NCBI GenBank assembly: GCA_038043245.1
Contig: JBBTCH010000001.1
Coordinates: 558,001 to 622,000 of the forward strand
Direction: 5' to 3'
Length of the DNA: 64,000 bases
From: JACPFV01 sp038043245
Lineage (GTDB): Bacteria; Pseudomonadota; Gammaproteobacteria; Nevskiales; Nevskiaceae
The first letter of the stretch is position 1; every line of letters starts with the position of its first letter. The notes beneath the pieces were generated by a model. It searched no databases. It was not told the DNA's origin and was given only the letters and a program-made list of their open reading frames with translations. Positions 26,227 to 34,846 of this stretch are shown here, piece after piece. The position numbers were made by a program, and so were the translations under genes.

Positions 26227-27816
26227 GTGAGCATGAACACCTCGGAAGTCCTGATCCTCGGCAGCGGCGCCGCCGGCTTGTCGTGCGCGCTGCGGCTGGC
26301 GCAACAGGGCCATGCGGTGACGGTCGTTTCCAAGGGCGAACTGTCCAGCGGCAGCACGCTGTGGGCACAGGGCGGCATCTCTGCGGTGCTGGACAAGAAC
26401 GATTCGCTCACCGCGCATGTGCGCGACACCCTCGCCGCAGGCGCAGGCTTATGTGACGAGAACGCGGTGAAATTCACCGTTGAGCGCGGACCGGCTTGCA
26501 TCCGCTGGCTGATCGAACAGGGGGTCGAGTTCACCTTTGATGAGGACGAATCGGCGGACAGCCAACTGCACCTGACGCGCGAGGGCGGCCACAGCCACCG
26601 TCGCGTCGTGCATGCCGCCGACGCCACCGGCCGCGCCATCGAAACCACCCTCGCCTCGCTGGCGGGCTCACGTCCGAACATCCGCGTGCTTGAACACACG
26701 GTCGCGGTGGATCTGATCACCGACAAAACCACCAAGCGAGCGCTCGGAGCATATCTGCTCGACCGAAAAACCGGGCAGGTCAGCGCGCATCCGGCCAAGG
26801 CCGTGGTGCTCGCCACCGGCGGCGCCAACATGGTCTATCTGTATTCCAGCAATCCGCACGGCGCCTCCGGCGACGGTATCGCCATGGCCTGGCGCGCCGG
26901 CTGTCGCATCGCCAACATGGAATTCATGCAGTTCCACCCGACCTGCCTGTTCCACAAGGATTCGCGCTCGTTCCTGATCTCCGAAGCCCTGCGCGGCGAA
27001 GGCGCGCTGCTGAAGTTGCCGGGCAGCGGCGAACGCTTCATGCCGCGCTTCGACGCGCGCGCCGAACTGGCGCCGCGCGACATCGTCGCCCGTGCCATCG
27101 ACCACGAGATGAAGCGGCTGGGTCTCGAATTCGTGCACCTCGACATCACCCACAAGCCGCCGGAGTTCACCCAGCGCCACTTCCCTTCGATCTACGCGCA
27201 TTGTCTCCAACTCGGCCTCAACATCACGCGCGAACCGATCCCGGTAGTGCCATCGGCGCATTTCACCTGCGGCGGCGTGCTCACCGATTTTTCTGCGCGC
27301 ACTGACGTGGACGGCCTCTATGCCATCGGCGAGGTCGCCTGCACCGGCCTGCACGGCGCCAACCGGCTGGCCAGCAACTCATTGCTGGAATGCCTCGCCT
27401 TCGCGCAAGCCGCCGCCGAGGACTTGCACGCCACGCTCGCAGCCCGCAGCGCGCCACCCGCGCTGCAAGCCTGGGACGAATCACGCGTGACCAATTCCGA
27501 CGAGGACGTGGTGGTCGCGCACAACTGGCAGGAGCTGCGCCGCTTCATGTGGGACTACGTCGGCATCGTGCGCACCGACAAGCGCCTGCAGCGCGCGCAG
27601 CACCGCGTGGATCTGCTGAGAAACGAAATTCAGGAGTATTACGGCAATTACAAGATCAGCGCCGACCTGATCGAGCTGCGCAATCTCGTCACCGTGGCCG
27701 ACCTGATCGTGCGCTCGGCATTGTCGCGCAAGGAATCGCGCGGCCTGCACTACACGCTGGATTATCCGAAGACGCTGGCCGAGGCCCGTCCGACCGTGCT
27801 GCCGGGACGGGTTTAG
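26227..27816 (+). CDS. nadB: L-aspartate oxidase NadB
   Basis: This 529-residue flavoprotein has the FAD-binding ILGSGAAGLSCALRLA at the N-terminus, GSTLWAQGGISAV, and the active-site HPTCLF and GGVLTDFSARTDVDGLYAIGE motifs. NadB oxidises aspartate to iminoaspartate, the first step of quinolinate and NAD synthesis. Start is GTG 26227 or ATG 26233. nadB next to rpoE and divergent from it is common in gammaproteobacteria. The end overlaps the convergent lipoprotein gene by 4 bases. Confidence 0.97.
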   Translation: MSMNTSEVLILGSGAAGLSCALRLAQQGHAVTVVSKGELSSGSTLWAQGGISAVLDKNDSLTAHVRDTLAAGAGLCDENAVKFTVERGPACIRWLIEQGVEFTFDEDESADSQLHLTREGGHSHRRVVHAADATGRAIETTLASLAGSRPNIRVLEHTVAVDLITDKTTKRALGAYLLDRKTGQVSAHPAKAVVLATGGANMVYLYSSNPHGASGDGIAMAWRAGCRIANMEFMQFHPTCLFHKDSRSFLISEALRGEGALLKLPGSGERFMPRFDARAELAPRDIVARAIDHEMKRLGLEFVHLDITHKPPEFTQRHFPSIYAHCLQLGLNITREPIPVVPSAHFTCGGVLTDFSARTDVDGLYAIGEVACTGLHGANRLASNSLLECLAFAQAAAEDLHATLAARSAPPALQAWDESRVTNSDEDVVVAHNWQELRRFMWDYVGIVRTDKRLQRAQHRVDLLRNEIQEYYGNYKISADLIELRNLVTVADLIVRSALSRKESRGLHYTLDYPKTLAEARPTVLPGRV

Positions 27817-28493
27817 TTCTCGCTCAATCCCGTGAGGTCGAAGTCGCCGCAGAACTCGTGGACGCGGGCGTTGCCGTCGCTCATGTAATCGCTCGTGTTG
27901 AACGAAAGAATCTGCCCCTGGGCAGGATTGATGCCGGAGCGATCGAACACCGCCTCGATCGCGTCGAAAGGCTTGGTCGTCTGAATGCCGACAATGAGGC
28001 GGCTGTCCTCGGTCGAGTTGAGCGACGCGGTGTCGGATTCCTCTTCCTGCACCGCACCCGCAAGATAGGTGCGCACGATCATGAACCAGTTCTGCCCAGT
28101 ACTGCTCACCGGGCCGGTCCGATTGCCGGCAGTCGACAAGGTCAGCGTCGCATTGGAACCCGCCGGGAACGTCACGCCGGGCTGCGCAGTGGCACGCAGA
28201 GTCATGGCGCCGGGCGCGCCAACCGGCGCATCCAGCGAGGTGTACGTCTCGTCAGTCCCGTCGATGGATTTGCCGCTTTCCGTCGCCGCGCATTCCGGGC
28301 ACAGCACGCCCGCCGAGAATTCGACGGTCGCCGCGCCACCGCCCAACGGCGTGCAGCGCCGGTTGATCTCAGTGTTGATCTGATCCTTCGAGCCGGATTC
28401 CAGCGATTTGGTCGTGGCCACGAACTTGCCGGGCTCACTGGAATTGCAAGCCGAAAGCAAAATCGCGCACAACAGGACGAAGCCATTTCTCAT
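27813..28493 (-). CDS. Hypothetical lipoprotein with CxxC motif
   Basis: This 226-residue protein has a type II signal with lipobox LLSAC (Cys16; next residue Asn, compatible with outer-membrane sorting). The mature part holds a CPEC pair and two more cysteines (RRCTP and EFCGD), enough for two disulfides, and is rich in Ser, Thr, Gly and Asp with beta-strand-like segments. I recognise no family. The N-terminal signal closely resembles that of MucD (ILLSAC). It is transcribed toward nadB and overlaps its end by 4 bases. The upstream 89 bases are AT-rich and probably hold its promoter. Confidence 0.7.
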   Translation of the reverse strand: MRNGFVLLCAILLSACNSSEPGKFVATTKSLESGSKDQINTEINRRCTPLGGGAATVEFSAGVLCPECAATESGKSIDGTDETYTSLDAPVGAPGAMTLRATAQPGVTFPAGSNATLTLSTAGNRTGPVSSTGQNWFMIVRTYLAGAVQEEESDTASLNSTEDSRLIVGIQTTKPFDAIEAVFDRSGINPAQGQILSFNTSDYMSDGNARVHEFCGDFDLTGLSEN

Positions 28494-28582
28494 GGCAGGA
28501 CTCCACTTTTATTTATCCTGCCAGTTTACCCTCCCAACAATTTCACAACAATATTTCTTACAGTGCCATCCATTTTTGTGCC

Positions 28583-29068
28583 TCAAATCAGGCGTCGCGC
28601 CCCGCCTTCGTGCTCCAGCAACCATTTCTTGCGCGGCAGACCACCGCCGTAACCGGTCAGCGTGCCATTGGCGCCGATGACGCGATGACAGGGAACGATG
28701 ATGGAGATCGGATTGCTGCCGTTGGCCAGACCCACCGCGCGTGGCGCTTTGGGCTGGCCGATACGCCGCGCCAGTTCACCGTAGCTGATGGTTTCGCCAT
28801 ACGGGATGTCGCACAGCGCCTTCCAGACAGTTCTTTGAAACTCGGTTCCCTCGCCCTTCATGGGCAGATCGAAGGCGCGAAGCTCGCCATCGAAATAGGC
28901 TTTGAGTTGCGTACTCACGGACTTGAGCATGGCATCGCTATTCGTCCAGCCTTTCAACTTCACCACGTGGCTGCGCATGTAAAGACCCGTCAGCTCGATG
29001 CCGTTGGAGACCAGCGTCAATTCGCCAATCGGGCTCGGCATTCGGCTGTAAAACGTTTCTTTGTTCAT
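28583..29068 (-). CDS. ogt: Methylated-DNA-protein cysteine methyltransferase
   Basis: The active site is present as IIVPCHRVIG, with the methyl-accepting Cys, plus the Arg-finger helix ISYGELARRIG and the GGLPRKKWLLEHE tail. The protein accepts a methyl group irreversibly from O6-methylguanine or O4-methylthymine. The start chosen is ATG at 29066-29068 because a perfect GGAGG lies six bases upstream, inside the tail of the Ada/AlkA gene; the ATG at 29074 touches that site directly. It supplies the repair domain that the upstream fusion protein lacks. Confidence 0.93.
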   Translation of the reverse strand: MNKETFYSRMPSPIGELTLVSNGIELTGLYMRSHVVKLKGWTNSDAMLKSVSTQLKAYFDGELRAFDLPMKGEGTEFQRTVWKALCDIPYGETISYGELARRIGQPKAPRAVGLANGSNPISIIVPCHRVIGANGTLTGYGGGLPRKKWLLEHEGGARRLI

Positions 29069-29070
29069 TT

Positions 29071-30519
29071 TCATCCTCCAGTCTTTAATGAATTCCATAG
29101 ATAAAGTGCGGCGTAGGAACGCCAGGGCCGCCAGGGCTCCGCAAGTACTTCAGCTTCGCGTGGCTTCGATACTTTCAGCGCCTTGAGCAAGGCCAGATCG
29201 GAGGCTGGAAACGCATCCGTCGCCCGCAAGGCACGCATGGCGATGTATTGCGCAGTCCAGTCGCCGATGCCGGGAATCTCCTTGAGCGCGGTCAGCGTCT
29301 TTTCCAGATCCACCGAGGGTTCAAGACTCAATTGATAGGAGGCGACCTGTTTTGCCAGCAGATGGACCGTCTGCGCACGTTTTTGCGTCAGACCCAGATC
29401 AATCAGCGTTTGCAGCCGCGCATCGGCGATACGTGAAGCCTGCGGCGATAAAAATCGCAGTTCAGGGTTTGGCGTGACTATGACTTCGCCAAACTTGGCA
29501 GCGAAGCGCGTGAAGATCGTGGTCGCTGCCTTGACCGTGATCTGTTGACCGAGAATCGCGCGCAGGGCCAGCTCGAATCCGTCGAGCGCGCCCGGCACTC
29601 GCAATCCCGGTGTGCGACGCACCCAAGGCTTGAGGCGCGAGTCTTGCGCGAGATGCGCGCCGATCACCGCCGGGTTGGCGTCGAGATCGAAAACTCCACG
29701 CAGACGCGCCAGCAGCGGCGTCAGCACCGGCAACAGACTGTGCGCGACCTCGATGTGAAGGACGTTTTGCTTTTTCGAAGGCGTGGCGCTGATCCAGCCT
29801 TTGTGCTCGCCCATCCGCACCGTGCGCCAATACCGATTGCCGTCGGCGCACTCAACGCCTGCGGCACCACGACCCGCAAGGAATTGCAGCAGTTCAGTCC
29901 ACGCCAATGGCGGCCGGTAACCCAGCTTGAGCGTCAAGCATTCCGAACTCGTATCCGGCTTGCCCTTACGCCGCAAACCAGTGGGATTGAGTCCGTAGCG
30001 GGAGCGGAACAGGTGATTGAAGCGCCGCACGCTGGCAAACCCGCTGGCCTGCGCGACCTTGAGCATCGGCAGCGATGAATCGGTCAGCAGTTGCTTGGCC
30101 AGCAGCAAACGCCGTGTTTGCGCCAGCTCGACCGGCGTCACACCGTATTCGCGCTCGACGACCCGGCGCAGCTGCCGCGAGCTGTAACCGAACTCTAGTG
30201 CCAGATTCTCAAGACTCCCATGATCCAGCGCGCCGGCTTCGATACGAGCGGCGGTCTGATGTGCGACGCGGCGGGTGATGTCAATCGTCGCGTAGCCCGG
30301 GGCAAGCTCAGGGCGGCAGCGCAGGCAAGGACGAAACCCTTCGCGCTCGGCTGCGGCTGCGACTGGAAAGAAACGGCAGTTTTTTTCTTTTGGCGTGATC
30401 GCCGTGCACACCGGCCGGCAGTAGATTCCGGTGGTTTTCACCGCGATGAAGAATTGCCCATCAAAACGCGCATCGCGCGCTTTGATGGCTTGGTAACAAC
30501 GATGGGCGTTCAATTCCAT
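29071..30519 (-). CDS. Ada/AlkA fusion: methyl-phosphotriester sensor and 3-methyladenine DNA glycosylase
   Basis: This 482-residue protein has three parts. Residues 1-75 are an Ada zinc domain with Cys34, Cys38, Cys65 and Cys68, where Cys34 would accept methyl groups from phosphotriesters. Residues 80-180 are an AraC-type DNA-binding region. From about 200 it is an AlkA-like glycosylase with HhH motif IPGIGDWTAQYIAMRAL and the catalytic Asp after it. It should sense alkylation damage, activate its own operon and excise alkylated bases. The start is ATG at 30517-30519 (MELNAHRCYQ). Two bases separate it from ogt. Confidence 0.93.
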   Translation of the reverse strand: MELNAHRCYQAIKARDARFDGQFFIAVKTTGIYCRPVCTAITPKEKNCRFFPVAAAAEREGFRPCLRCRPELAPGYATIDITRRVAHQTAARIEAGALDHGSLENLALEFGYSSRQLRRVVEREYGVTPVELAQTRRLLLAKQLLTDSSLPMLKVAQASGFASVRRFNHLFRSRYGLNPTGLRRKGKPDTSSECLTLKLGYRPPLAWTELLQFLAGRGAAGVECADGNRYWRTVRMGEHKGWISATPSKKQNVLHIEVAHSLLPVLTPLLARLRGVFDLDANPAVIGAHLAQDSRLKPWVRRTPGLRVPGALDGFELALRAILGQQITVKAATTIFTRFAAKFGEVIVTPNPELRFLSPQASRIADARLQTLIDLGLTQKRAQTVHLLAKQVASYQLSLEPSVDLEKTLTALKEIPGIGDWTAQYIAMRALRATDAFPASDLALLKALKVSKPREAEVLAEPWRPWRSYAALYLWNSLKTGG

Positions 30520-30614
30520 GCGCGCACTGTAGTCGCGATGGCCGGAAACGTCTGGCCTTATTCGGACACGTAATCCGGCCCGGCGCGCGCCGCGCCTGTG
30601 AAGGTGCGGAACCT

Positions 30615-31043
30615 TCAATCTGAAGCCGAAAGTCTCGCGCGCAACCGCCGCATCTGATCCGACTCCAATTCGTCTCCGACCAGGATGCGTGTCTTGCGCC
30701 CACCCGTCCTCAACTTGAAATTGAGCACCATCCATCGCGAATGCACGAGTGAACTGCCGTCCAGTTCAGCCTCAATCTTCTGGCCGCTCGCCTCATGCAG
30801 CGTCCAGCTGCCGTCCGTATGCCAGGTCAGTCGCGTCAAAGCGCGCAGGCCCAACCCCAGCGCCGGATGACGGCGCAGACTCACCCACGACAATCCAATG
30901 AGCGCCGCGATCGCGCCCATCGGCCAGCCCGGCTCCATCGCGAACGGCAACGCTGCCCCTACCGCCAGATGCAGCAGCGAACCCATCATCAGCGCGCGTA
31001 TGGACGGACGCGGCGTCAGATCAAGCGTGGCGTCGAAGCTCAT
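30615..31043 (-). CDS. ygfX: YgfX-family membrane protein
   Basis: This 142-residue protein has two close membrane segments at about 20-55 (SLLHLAVGAALPF, MGAIAALIGLSWVSL) followed by a cytoplasmic beta domain (TWHTDGSWTLHEASG), the YgfX layout. YgfX pairs with SdhE in gammaproteobacteria, and the two were once described as the CptAB toxin-antitoxin pair; effects on complex II flavinylation or on cell division have been reported. The start chosen is ATG 31043, overlapping sdhE by 23 bases; a TTG at 31058 is the alternative. Confidence 0.85.
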   Translation of the reverse strand: MSFDATLDLTPRPSIRALMMGSLLHLAVGAALPFAMEPGWPMGAIAALIGLSWVSLRRHPALGLGLRALTRLTWHTDGSWTLHEASGQKIEAELDGSSLVHSRWMVLNFKLRTGGRKTRILVGDELESDQMRRLRARLSASD

Positions 31044-31254
31044 GGATGAGTGATGCAAATTCGCTGGGGGGTTCTGCGTGCGCCATGACCCAGGCCCAGA
31101 TGTCCGGGTCTTCGACTTCGTTCAGCAGCTTGAGAAACGTCGCCTGCTCAGCAGGCGTCGCGCATGCATAGCGGTTGTCGTGATAGCGCGAGACCAGCAC
31201 GTCAAGCTCTTTCATGCCACGCCGCAATAGCCAACGCAGGCGGGCTGTGTCCAC
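31021..31254 (-). CDS. sdhE: FAD assembly factor SdhE
   Basis: This 77-residue protein has the family's RGMKELD motif at residues 12-18, including the Gly needed for flavinylation. SdhE binds SdhA and helps covalent attachment of FAD. The start is GTG at 31252-31254. It follows sdhB after 6 bases, in operon with the complex it matures, and overlaps ygfX. Confidence 0.95.
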   Translation of the reverse strand: MDTARLRWLLRRGMKELDVLVSRYHDNRYACATPAEQATFLKLLNEVEDPDIWAWVMAHAEPPSEFASLIHELRRHA

Positions 31255-31260
31255 GACCGA

Positions 31261-32046
31261 TTAAACCGTCCGCTCAACCATTAATTTTTTGATCTCACCA
31301 ATCGCCTTCGCGGGGTTGAGCCCCTTCGGGCAGGTCTTGGTGCAATTCATGATGGTGTGGCAGCGATACAGCTTGAACGGGTCTTCCAGCGCGTCGAGAC
31401 GTTCGCCAGTGGCTTCGTCACGCGAGTCGGCGATCCAGCGATAAGCCTGCAGCAGCACGGCCGGCCCCAGATAACGATCACCGTTCCACCAATAACTCGG
31501 GCAGGAGGTCGTACAGCAGGCGCAGAGGATGCACTCGTAGAGACCGTCCAGCTTGGCGCGCTCTTCTTCGGATTGCAGACGCTCGCGCGTCGGGGCCGGG
31601 GAGTCGGTTTTCAGCCACGGCTCGACCGACGCCAGCTGTGCGTAGAAATGCGTCATGTCCGGGACGAGGTCTTTCACGACCGGCATGTGCGGCAGCGGGT
31701 AAATCTTCACATCGCCCTTCACTTCATCGCAACCCTTGGTGCAGGCCAGCGTGTTGGTACCGTCGATGTTCATCGCACACGAGCCGCAGATGCCCTCGCG
31801 GCAGGAGCGGCGAAACGTCAGCGTCGCATCGACCTCGTTCTTGATCTTGATCAGGGCGTCGAGAACCATCGGCCCGCAGGCGTCCATGTCCACGTCGTAG
31901 GTATCCATGCGCGGGTTGGCGCCAGTATCCGGGTCATAGCGGTAGATCTTGAACTGGCGCACGTTCTTGGCGCCGGCCGGCGCGGCGTGGTGCTTGCCGG
32001 CTTTCTTGTCGATCTGCGAGTTCTTGGGAAGCGTGAACTGGGCCAT
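31261..32046 (-). CDS. sdhB: Succinate dehydrogenase iron-sulfur subunit
   Basis: This 261-residue protein has the 2Fe-2S ligands in FRRSCREGICGSC and a later Cys in LACTKGC, then the 4Fe-4S and 3Fe-4S ligands in CILCACCTTSCPS and CHTIMNCTKTCPKGL. It carries electrons from SdhA flavin to quinone. The N-terminus has an extra basic segment of about 25 residues ahead of the ferredoxin domain, as in alphaproteobacterial-type SdhB. It is 15 bases after sdhA. Confidence 0.97.
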   Translation of the reverse strand: MAQFTLPKNSQIDKKAGKHHAAPAGAKNVRQFKIYRYDPDTGANPRMDTYDVDMDACGPMVLDALIKIKNEVDATLTFRRSCREGICGSCAMNIDGTNTLACTKGCDEVKGDVKIYPLPHMPVVKDLVPDMTHFYAQLASVEPWLKTDSPAPTRERLQSEEERAKLDGLYECILCACCTTSCPSYWWNGDRYLGPAVLLQAYRWIADSRDEATGERLDALEDPFKLYRCHTIMNCTKTCPKGLNPAKAIGEIKKLMVERTV

Positions 32047-32061
32047 GGTCGTTCTCTGAAA

Positions 32062-33846
32062 TCAGTAAGTACGCTTCTGCGGCTCGACGTAATCCATCTC
32101 TTTATCGAGCGTGAAGGTGTGCACCGGCCGCGAACCGAGCGTCACCGTGGTGTCACCGGTGCGGGTGGCCAGCGTGTGTTTCATCCAGTTGATGTCATCG
32201 CGATCCGGGAAATCTTCGTGCGCGTGCGCGCCACGCGATTCCTTGCGATTCTGCGCCGACGCCATCGTCACCAGCGCCTGACCCAGCAGATTGTTCAACT
32301 CCAGCGTCTCAATCAAGTCGGAGTTCCAGATCAGCGAGCGATCGGACACCGCGACATCGCTGAACGACTCGACCACTTTGGCGAGTTTGACCATGCCTTC
32401 ATCCAGCAATTTGCTGGTGCGGAACACCGCAGCGTGCATTGACATGGCCTTTTGCATGTCGAGACGGATCTTGGCCGTGGACTGCGAACCCTTGGCGTTG
32501 CGCAGCTTGTCGAGTAGCGCCAGCGATTTATCTTCGGAATCCTTCGGGATCGAGCGATGCGGGCTGCCGGCCTTGACGGTTTCGGCACAGCGCAACGCGG
32601 CGGCGCGACCGAAGATGACCAGATCCAGCAGGGAGTTGGAGCCGAGACGGTTGGCGCCATGCACCGACACGCAGGCCGCCTCGCCCACTGCCATCAAGCC
32701 GGGAATGACGGTGTCGGTCTTGCCATCCGAAGTCACCACCTCGCCATGCAAATTCGCTGGGATGCCGCCCATGTTGTAGTGCACCGTCGGCAGCACCGGG
32801 ATCGGCTGCTTGGTCACATCCACGCCAGCGAAAATCTTCGCCGTCTCGGAAATGCCAGGCAACCGTTTGTGCAGCACCTCGGGGCCGAGGTGTTCGAGAT
32901 GCAGATGGATGTGGTCGTTCTCGGGACCGACGCCGTGGCCGGCGACGATCTCGGAAGTCATCGCGCGCGAGACCACATCGCGTGAGGCAAGGTCCTTGCG
33001 ATTCGGCGCATAGCGCTCCATGAAGCGCTCGCCTTTCGAGTTGGTGAGATAACCGCCCTCACCACGCGCGCCTTCGGTAATGAGGCAACCGGACCCGTAG
33101 ATGCCGGTCGGATGAAACTGCACGAATTCCATATCTTGCAGCGGCAAGCCGGCACGCTGCGCCATGGCATTGCCGTCACCGGTGCAGGTGTGTGCCGAGG
33201 TCGCGGTGAAGTAGACGCGACCGTAGCCGCCAGTGGCGAGAATGACCTGCTGCGCGCGGAAACGGTGAATTTTCCCGGTCGCCATTTCCAGCGCCAGCAC
33301 GCCGCGGCAGGCACCGTCGGCGTCCATCAGCAGATCGAGCGCGAAATATTCGACGAAGAACTGTGCCTTGCACTTCAGCGACTGCTGATAAAGCGCATGC
33401 AGCATGGCGTGACCGGTGCGGTCGGCGGCGGCACAGGTGCGCTGCGCGGTGCCTTCGCCGTAATTGGTGGTCATTCCGCCGAACGGACGCTGGTAGATCT
33501 TGCCCTCCGGCGTGCGCGAAAACGGCACACCGTAGTGTTCCAGTTCGATGACCGCACGAATACCCTCGCGGCACATGTACTGGATCGCGTCTTGGTCACC
33601 GAGCCAGTCCGAACCTTTAACGGTGTCGTACATGTGCCAGCGCCAATCGTCTTCACCCATGTTGCCCAACGCAGCCGAGATACCGCCTTGCGCGGCGACG
33701 GTGTGAGAGCGCGTCGGGAATACTTTGGTGATATTCGCGGTTTTCAACCCGGCCTCGGCCAGACCCAGCGTGGCGCGCAGTCCCGCGCCGCCGGCACCAA
33801 CCACGACCACGTCGTATTCGTGATGAATGATTTCGTAAGCAGACAT
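32062..33846 (-). CDS. sdhA: Succinate dehydrogenase flavoprotein subunit
   Basis: This 594-residue flavoprotein has the dinucleotide-binding VVVVGAGGAGLRATLGLAEAG and the covalent FAD His in RSHTVAAQGG. The substrate-side motifs are HPTGIYGSG and the C-terminal RKESRGAHAHEDFPDRDD. It oxidises succinate to fumarate in the citric acid cycle. The start chosen is ATG at 33844-33846 (MSAYEIIHHEYDV); an in-frame TTG lies 15 bases upstream. Seven bases separate it from sdhD. Confidence 0.98.
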   Translation of the reverse strand: MSAYEIIHHEYDVVVVGAGGAGLRATLGLAEAGLKTANITKVFPTRSHTVAAQGGISAALGNMGEDDWRWHMYDTVKGSDWLGDQDAIQYMCREGIRAVIELEHYGVPFSRTPEGKIYQRPFGGMTTNYGEGTAQRTCAAADRTGHAMLHALYQQSLKCKAQFFVEYFALDLLMDADGACRGVLALEMATGKIHRFRAQQVILATGGYGRVYFTATSAHTCTGDGNAMAQRAGLPLQDMEFVQFHPTGIYGSGCLITEGARGEGGYLTNSKGERFMERYAPNRKDLASRDVVSRAMTSEIVAGHGVGPENDHIHLHLEHLGPEVLHKRLPGISETAKIFAGVDVTKQPIPVLPTVHYNMGGIPANLHGEVVTSDGKTDTVIPGLMAVGEAACVSVHGANRLGSNSLLDLVIFGRAAALRCAETVKAGSPHRSIPKDSEDKSLALLDKLRNAKGSQSTAKIRLDMQKAMSMHAAVFRTSKLLDEGMVKLAKVVESFSDVAVSDRSLIWNSDLIETLELNNLLGQALVTMASAQNRKESRGAHAHEDFPDRDDINWMKHTLATRTGDTTVTLGSRPVHTFTLDKEMDYVEPQKRTY

Positions 33847-33853
33847 TATTTTG

Positions 33854-34243
33854 TTATCCAAGCGCTACTTTAAGTACGGCGAAAATACTGGCCGCTGCAA
33901 CGGTCAGATGAGCAAACTTTGAAAGCACCAGACTGGTGAGCTTGACGCCTTCGTGATGCACGTAATCCTCGATCACCACCTGCACACCCAGCATCGAGTG
34001 ATACAGCAGCGCGGTGAGGAAAAGCACAAGTGCGACAGCGGATACCGGCTCTCGCACCCAATGCAGTACGCCGGTGTAACTCGCGCCGCTCAACTGCGCC
34101 ACCGAAAAAACAAACCACAACGTCAGCGGCACCAGCGCAACAGCGGACAGTCGCTGCATCCAGAAGTGATGCGCGCCGGTCTTAGCCGAACCGAGACCGC
34201 GCGCGTGGCCCAGCGGAGATCGAAGACTCATCGCACGGCTCAT
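33854..34243 (-). CDS. sdhD: Succinate dehydrogenase membrane anchor subunit SdhD
   Basis: This 129-residue protein has three membrane helices (about 30-50, 60-80 and 100-122) and the heme/quinone-side motif YHSMLGVQVVIEDYVH. The start chosen, ATG at 34241-34243, overlaps the sdhC stop (ATGA); an internal ATG 12 bases later is possible. With SdhC it anchors complex II and forms the quinone site. Confidence 0.93.
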   Translation of the reverse strand: MSRAMSLRSPLGHARGLGSAKTGAHHFWMQRLSAVALVPLTLWFVFSVAQLSGASYTGVLHWVREPVSAVALVLFLTALLYHSMLGVQVVIEDYVHHEGVKLTSLVLSKFAHLTVAAASIFAVLKVALG

Positions 34244-34641
34244 TTGTAAAGGGCCAGCGCCCAGACGGCGCCAGTCAGAATGAAAGAAACAGCGACGACC
34301 GCATAACCAGATGCGTACGCCACCGGAATGCTGTAACCCTTGCCGATATCCCAGAACAAATGTCGGATGCCATTGCACAGGTGATACAGCAGTGCCCAAC
34401 TCCAACCTGCGAGCAGAACCTGTCCGTACCAAGCGGTGAGATGCTCAGCGAATGCGGCGTAAGCCCAAGGCCCCTGCGCCAACGCGATGAACCACGCGGC
34501 GAGCAGCAGCGTGCCAATCGATAGTCCGATGCCGGTCATGCGGTGCGCGAATGACAGCACCGAAGTGAGCTGGAATTTGTAATACGGCCCCAGCATGAAC
34601 GGCGACAGTGGCCGTTGCGGGGTCGAGGTTGGCGTGCTCAT
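34240..34641 (-). CDS. sdhC: Succinate dehydrogenase cytochrome b556 subunit SdhC
   Basis: This 133-residue protein begins with RPLSPFMLGPYYKFQLTSVLS, the family's N-terminal motif, followed by SFAHRMTGIGLS with the quinone-site Ser and Arg. Three membrane helices follow, with the heme-ligand region LLYHLCNGIRHLFWD. It follows the SDHAF4-like gene after 25 bases. Confidence 0.96.
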   Translation of the reverse strand: MSTPTSTPQRPLSPFMLGPYYKFQLTSVLSFAHRMTGIGLSIGTLLLAAWFIALAQGPWAYAAFAEHLTAWYGQVLLAGWSWALLYHLCNGIRHLFWDIGKGYSIPVAYASGYAVVAVSFILTGAVWALALYK

Positions 34642-34666
34642 GGCTGGCTCTTTTTGTCTTGCCGCT

Positions 34667-34846
34667 TCAGAAGTCTATGCAACGTCCCTGCTTTTCCCAA
34701 TCGCCGTAGCGAGTCGGCTCGGTACCATCTTTGCGACCGCCGATTTCCTTGACCGGTTGAACGTTCACCGGCGCTGGCACAGGTGTCGTCTTTGGGTCTT
34801 GCGGCTCGGGATTTTTCACGTCGCTAGTGTGACAAACTTCACTCAT
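34667..34846 (-). CDS. SDHAF4-like (DUF1674) succinate dehydrogenase assembly factor
   Basis: This 59-residue protein ends with EIGGRKDGTEPTRYGDWEKQ and GRCIDF, the diagnostic C-terminus of the DUF1674 family, whose eukaryotic member SDHAF4/Sdh8 binds flavinylated SdhA and shields it until it joins SdhB. It heads the sdh operon here, 25 bases before sdhC, which fits that role. The start used (34844-34846) overlaps the divergent ygfZ start codon by two bases; a GTG at 34819 is a plausible alternative and would remove the overlap. Function is inferred from family and position. Confidence 0.85.
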   Translation of the reverse strand: MSEVCHTSDVKNPEPQDPKTTPVPAPVNVQPVKEIGGRKDGTEPTRYGDWEKQGRCIDF

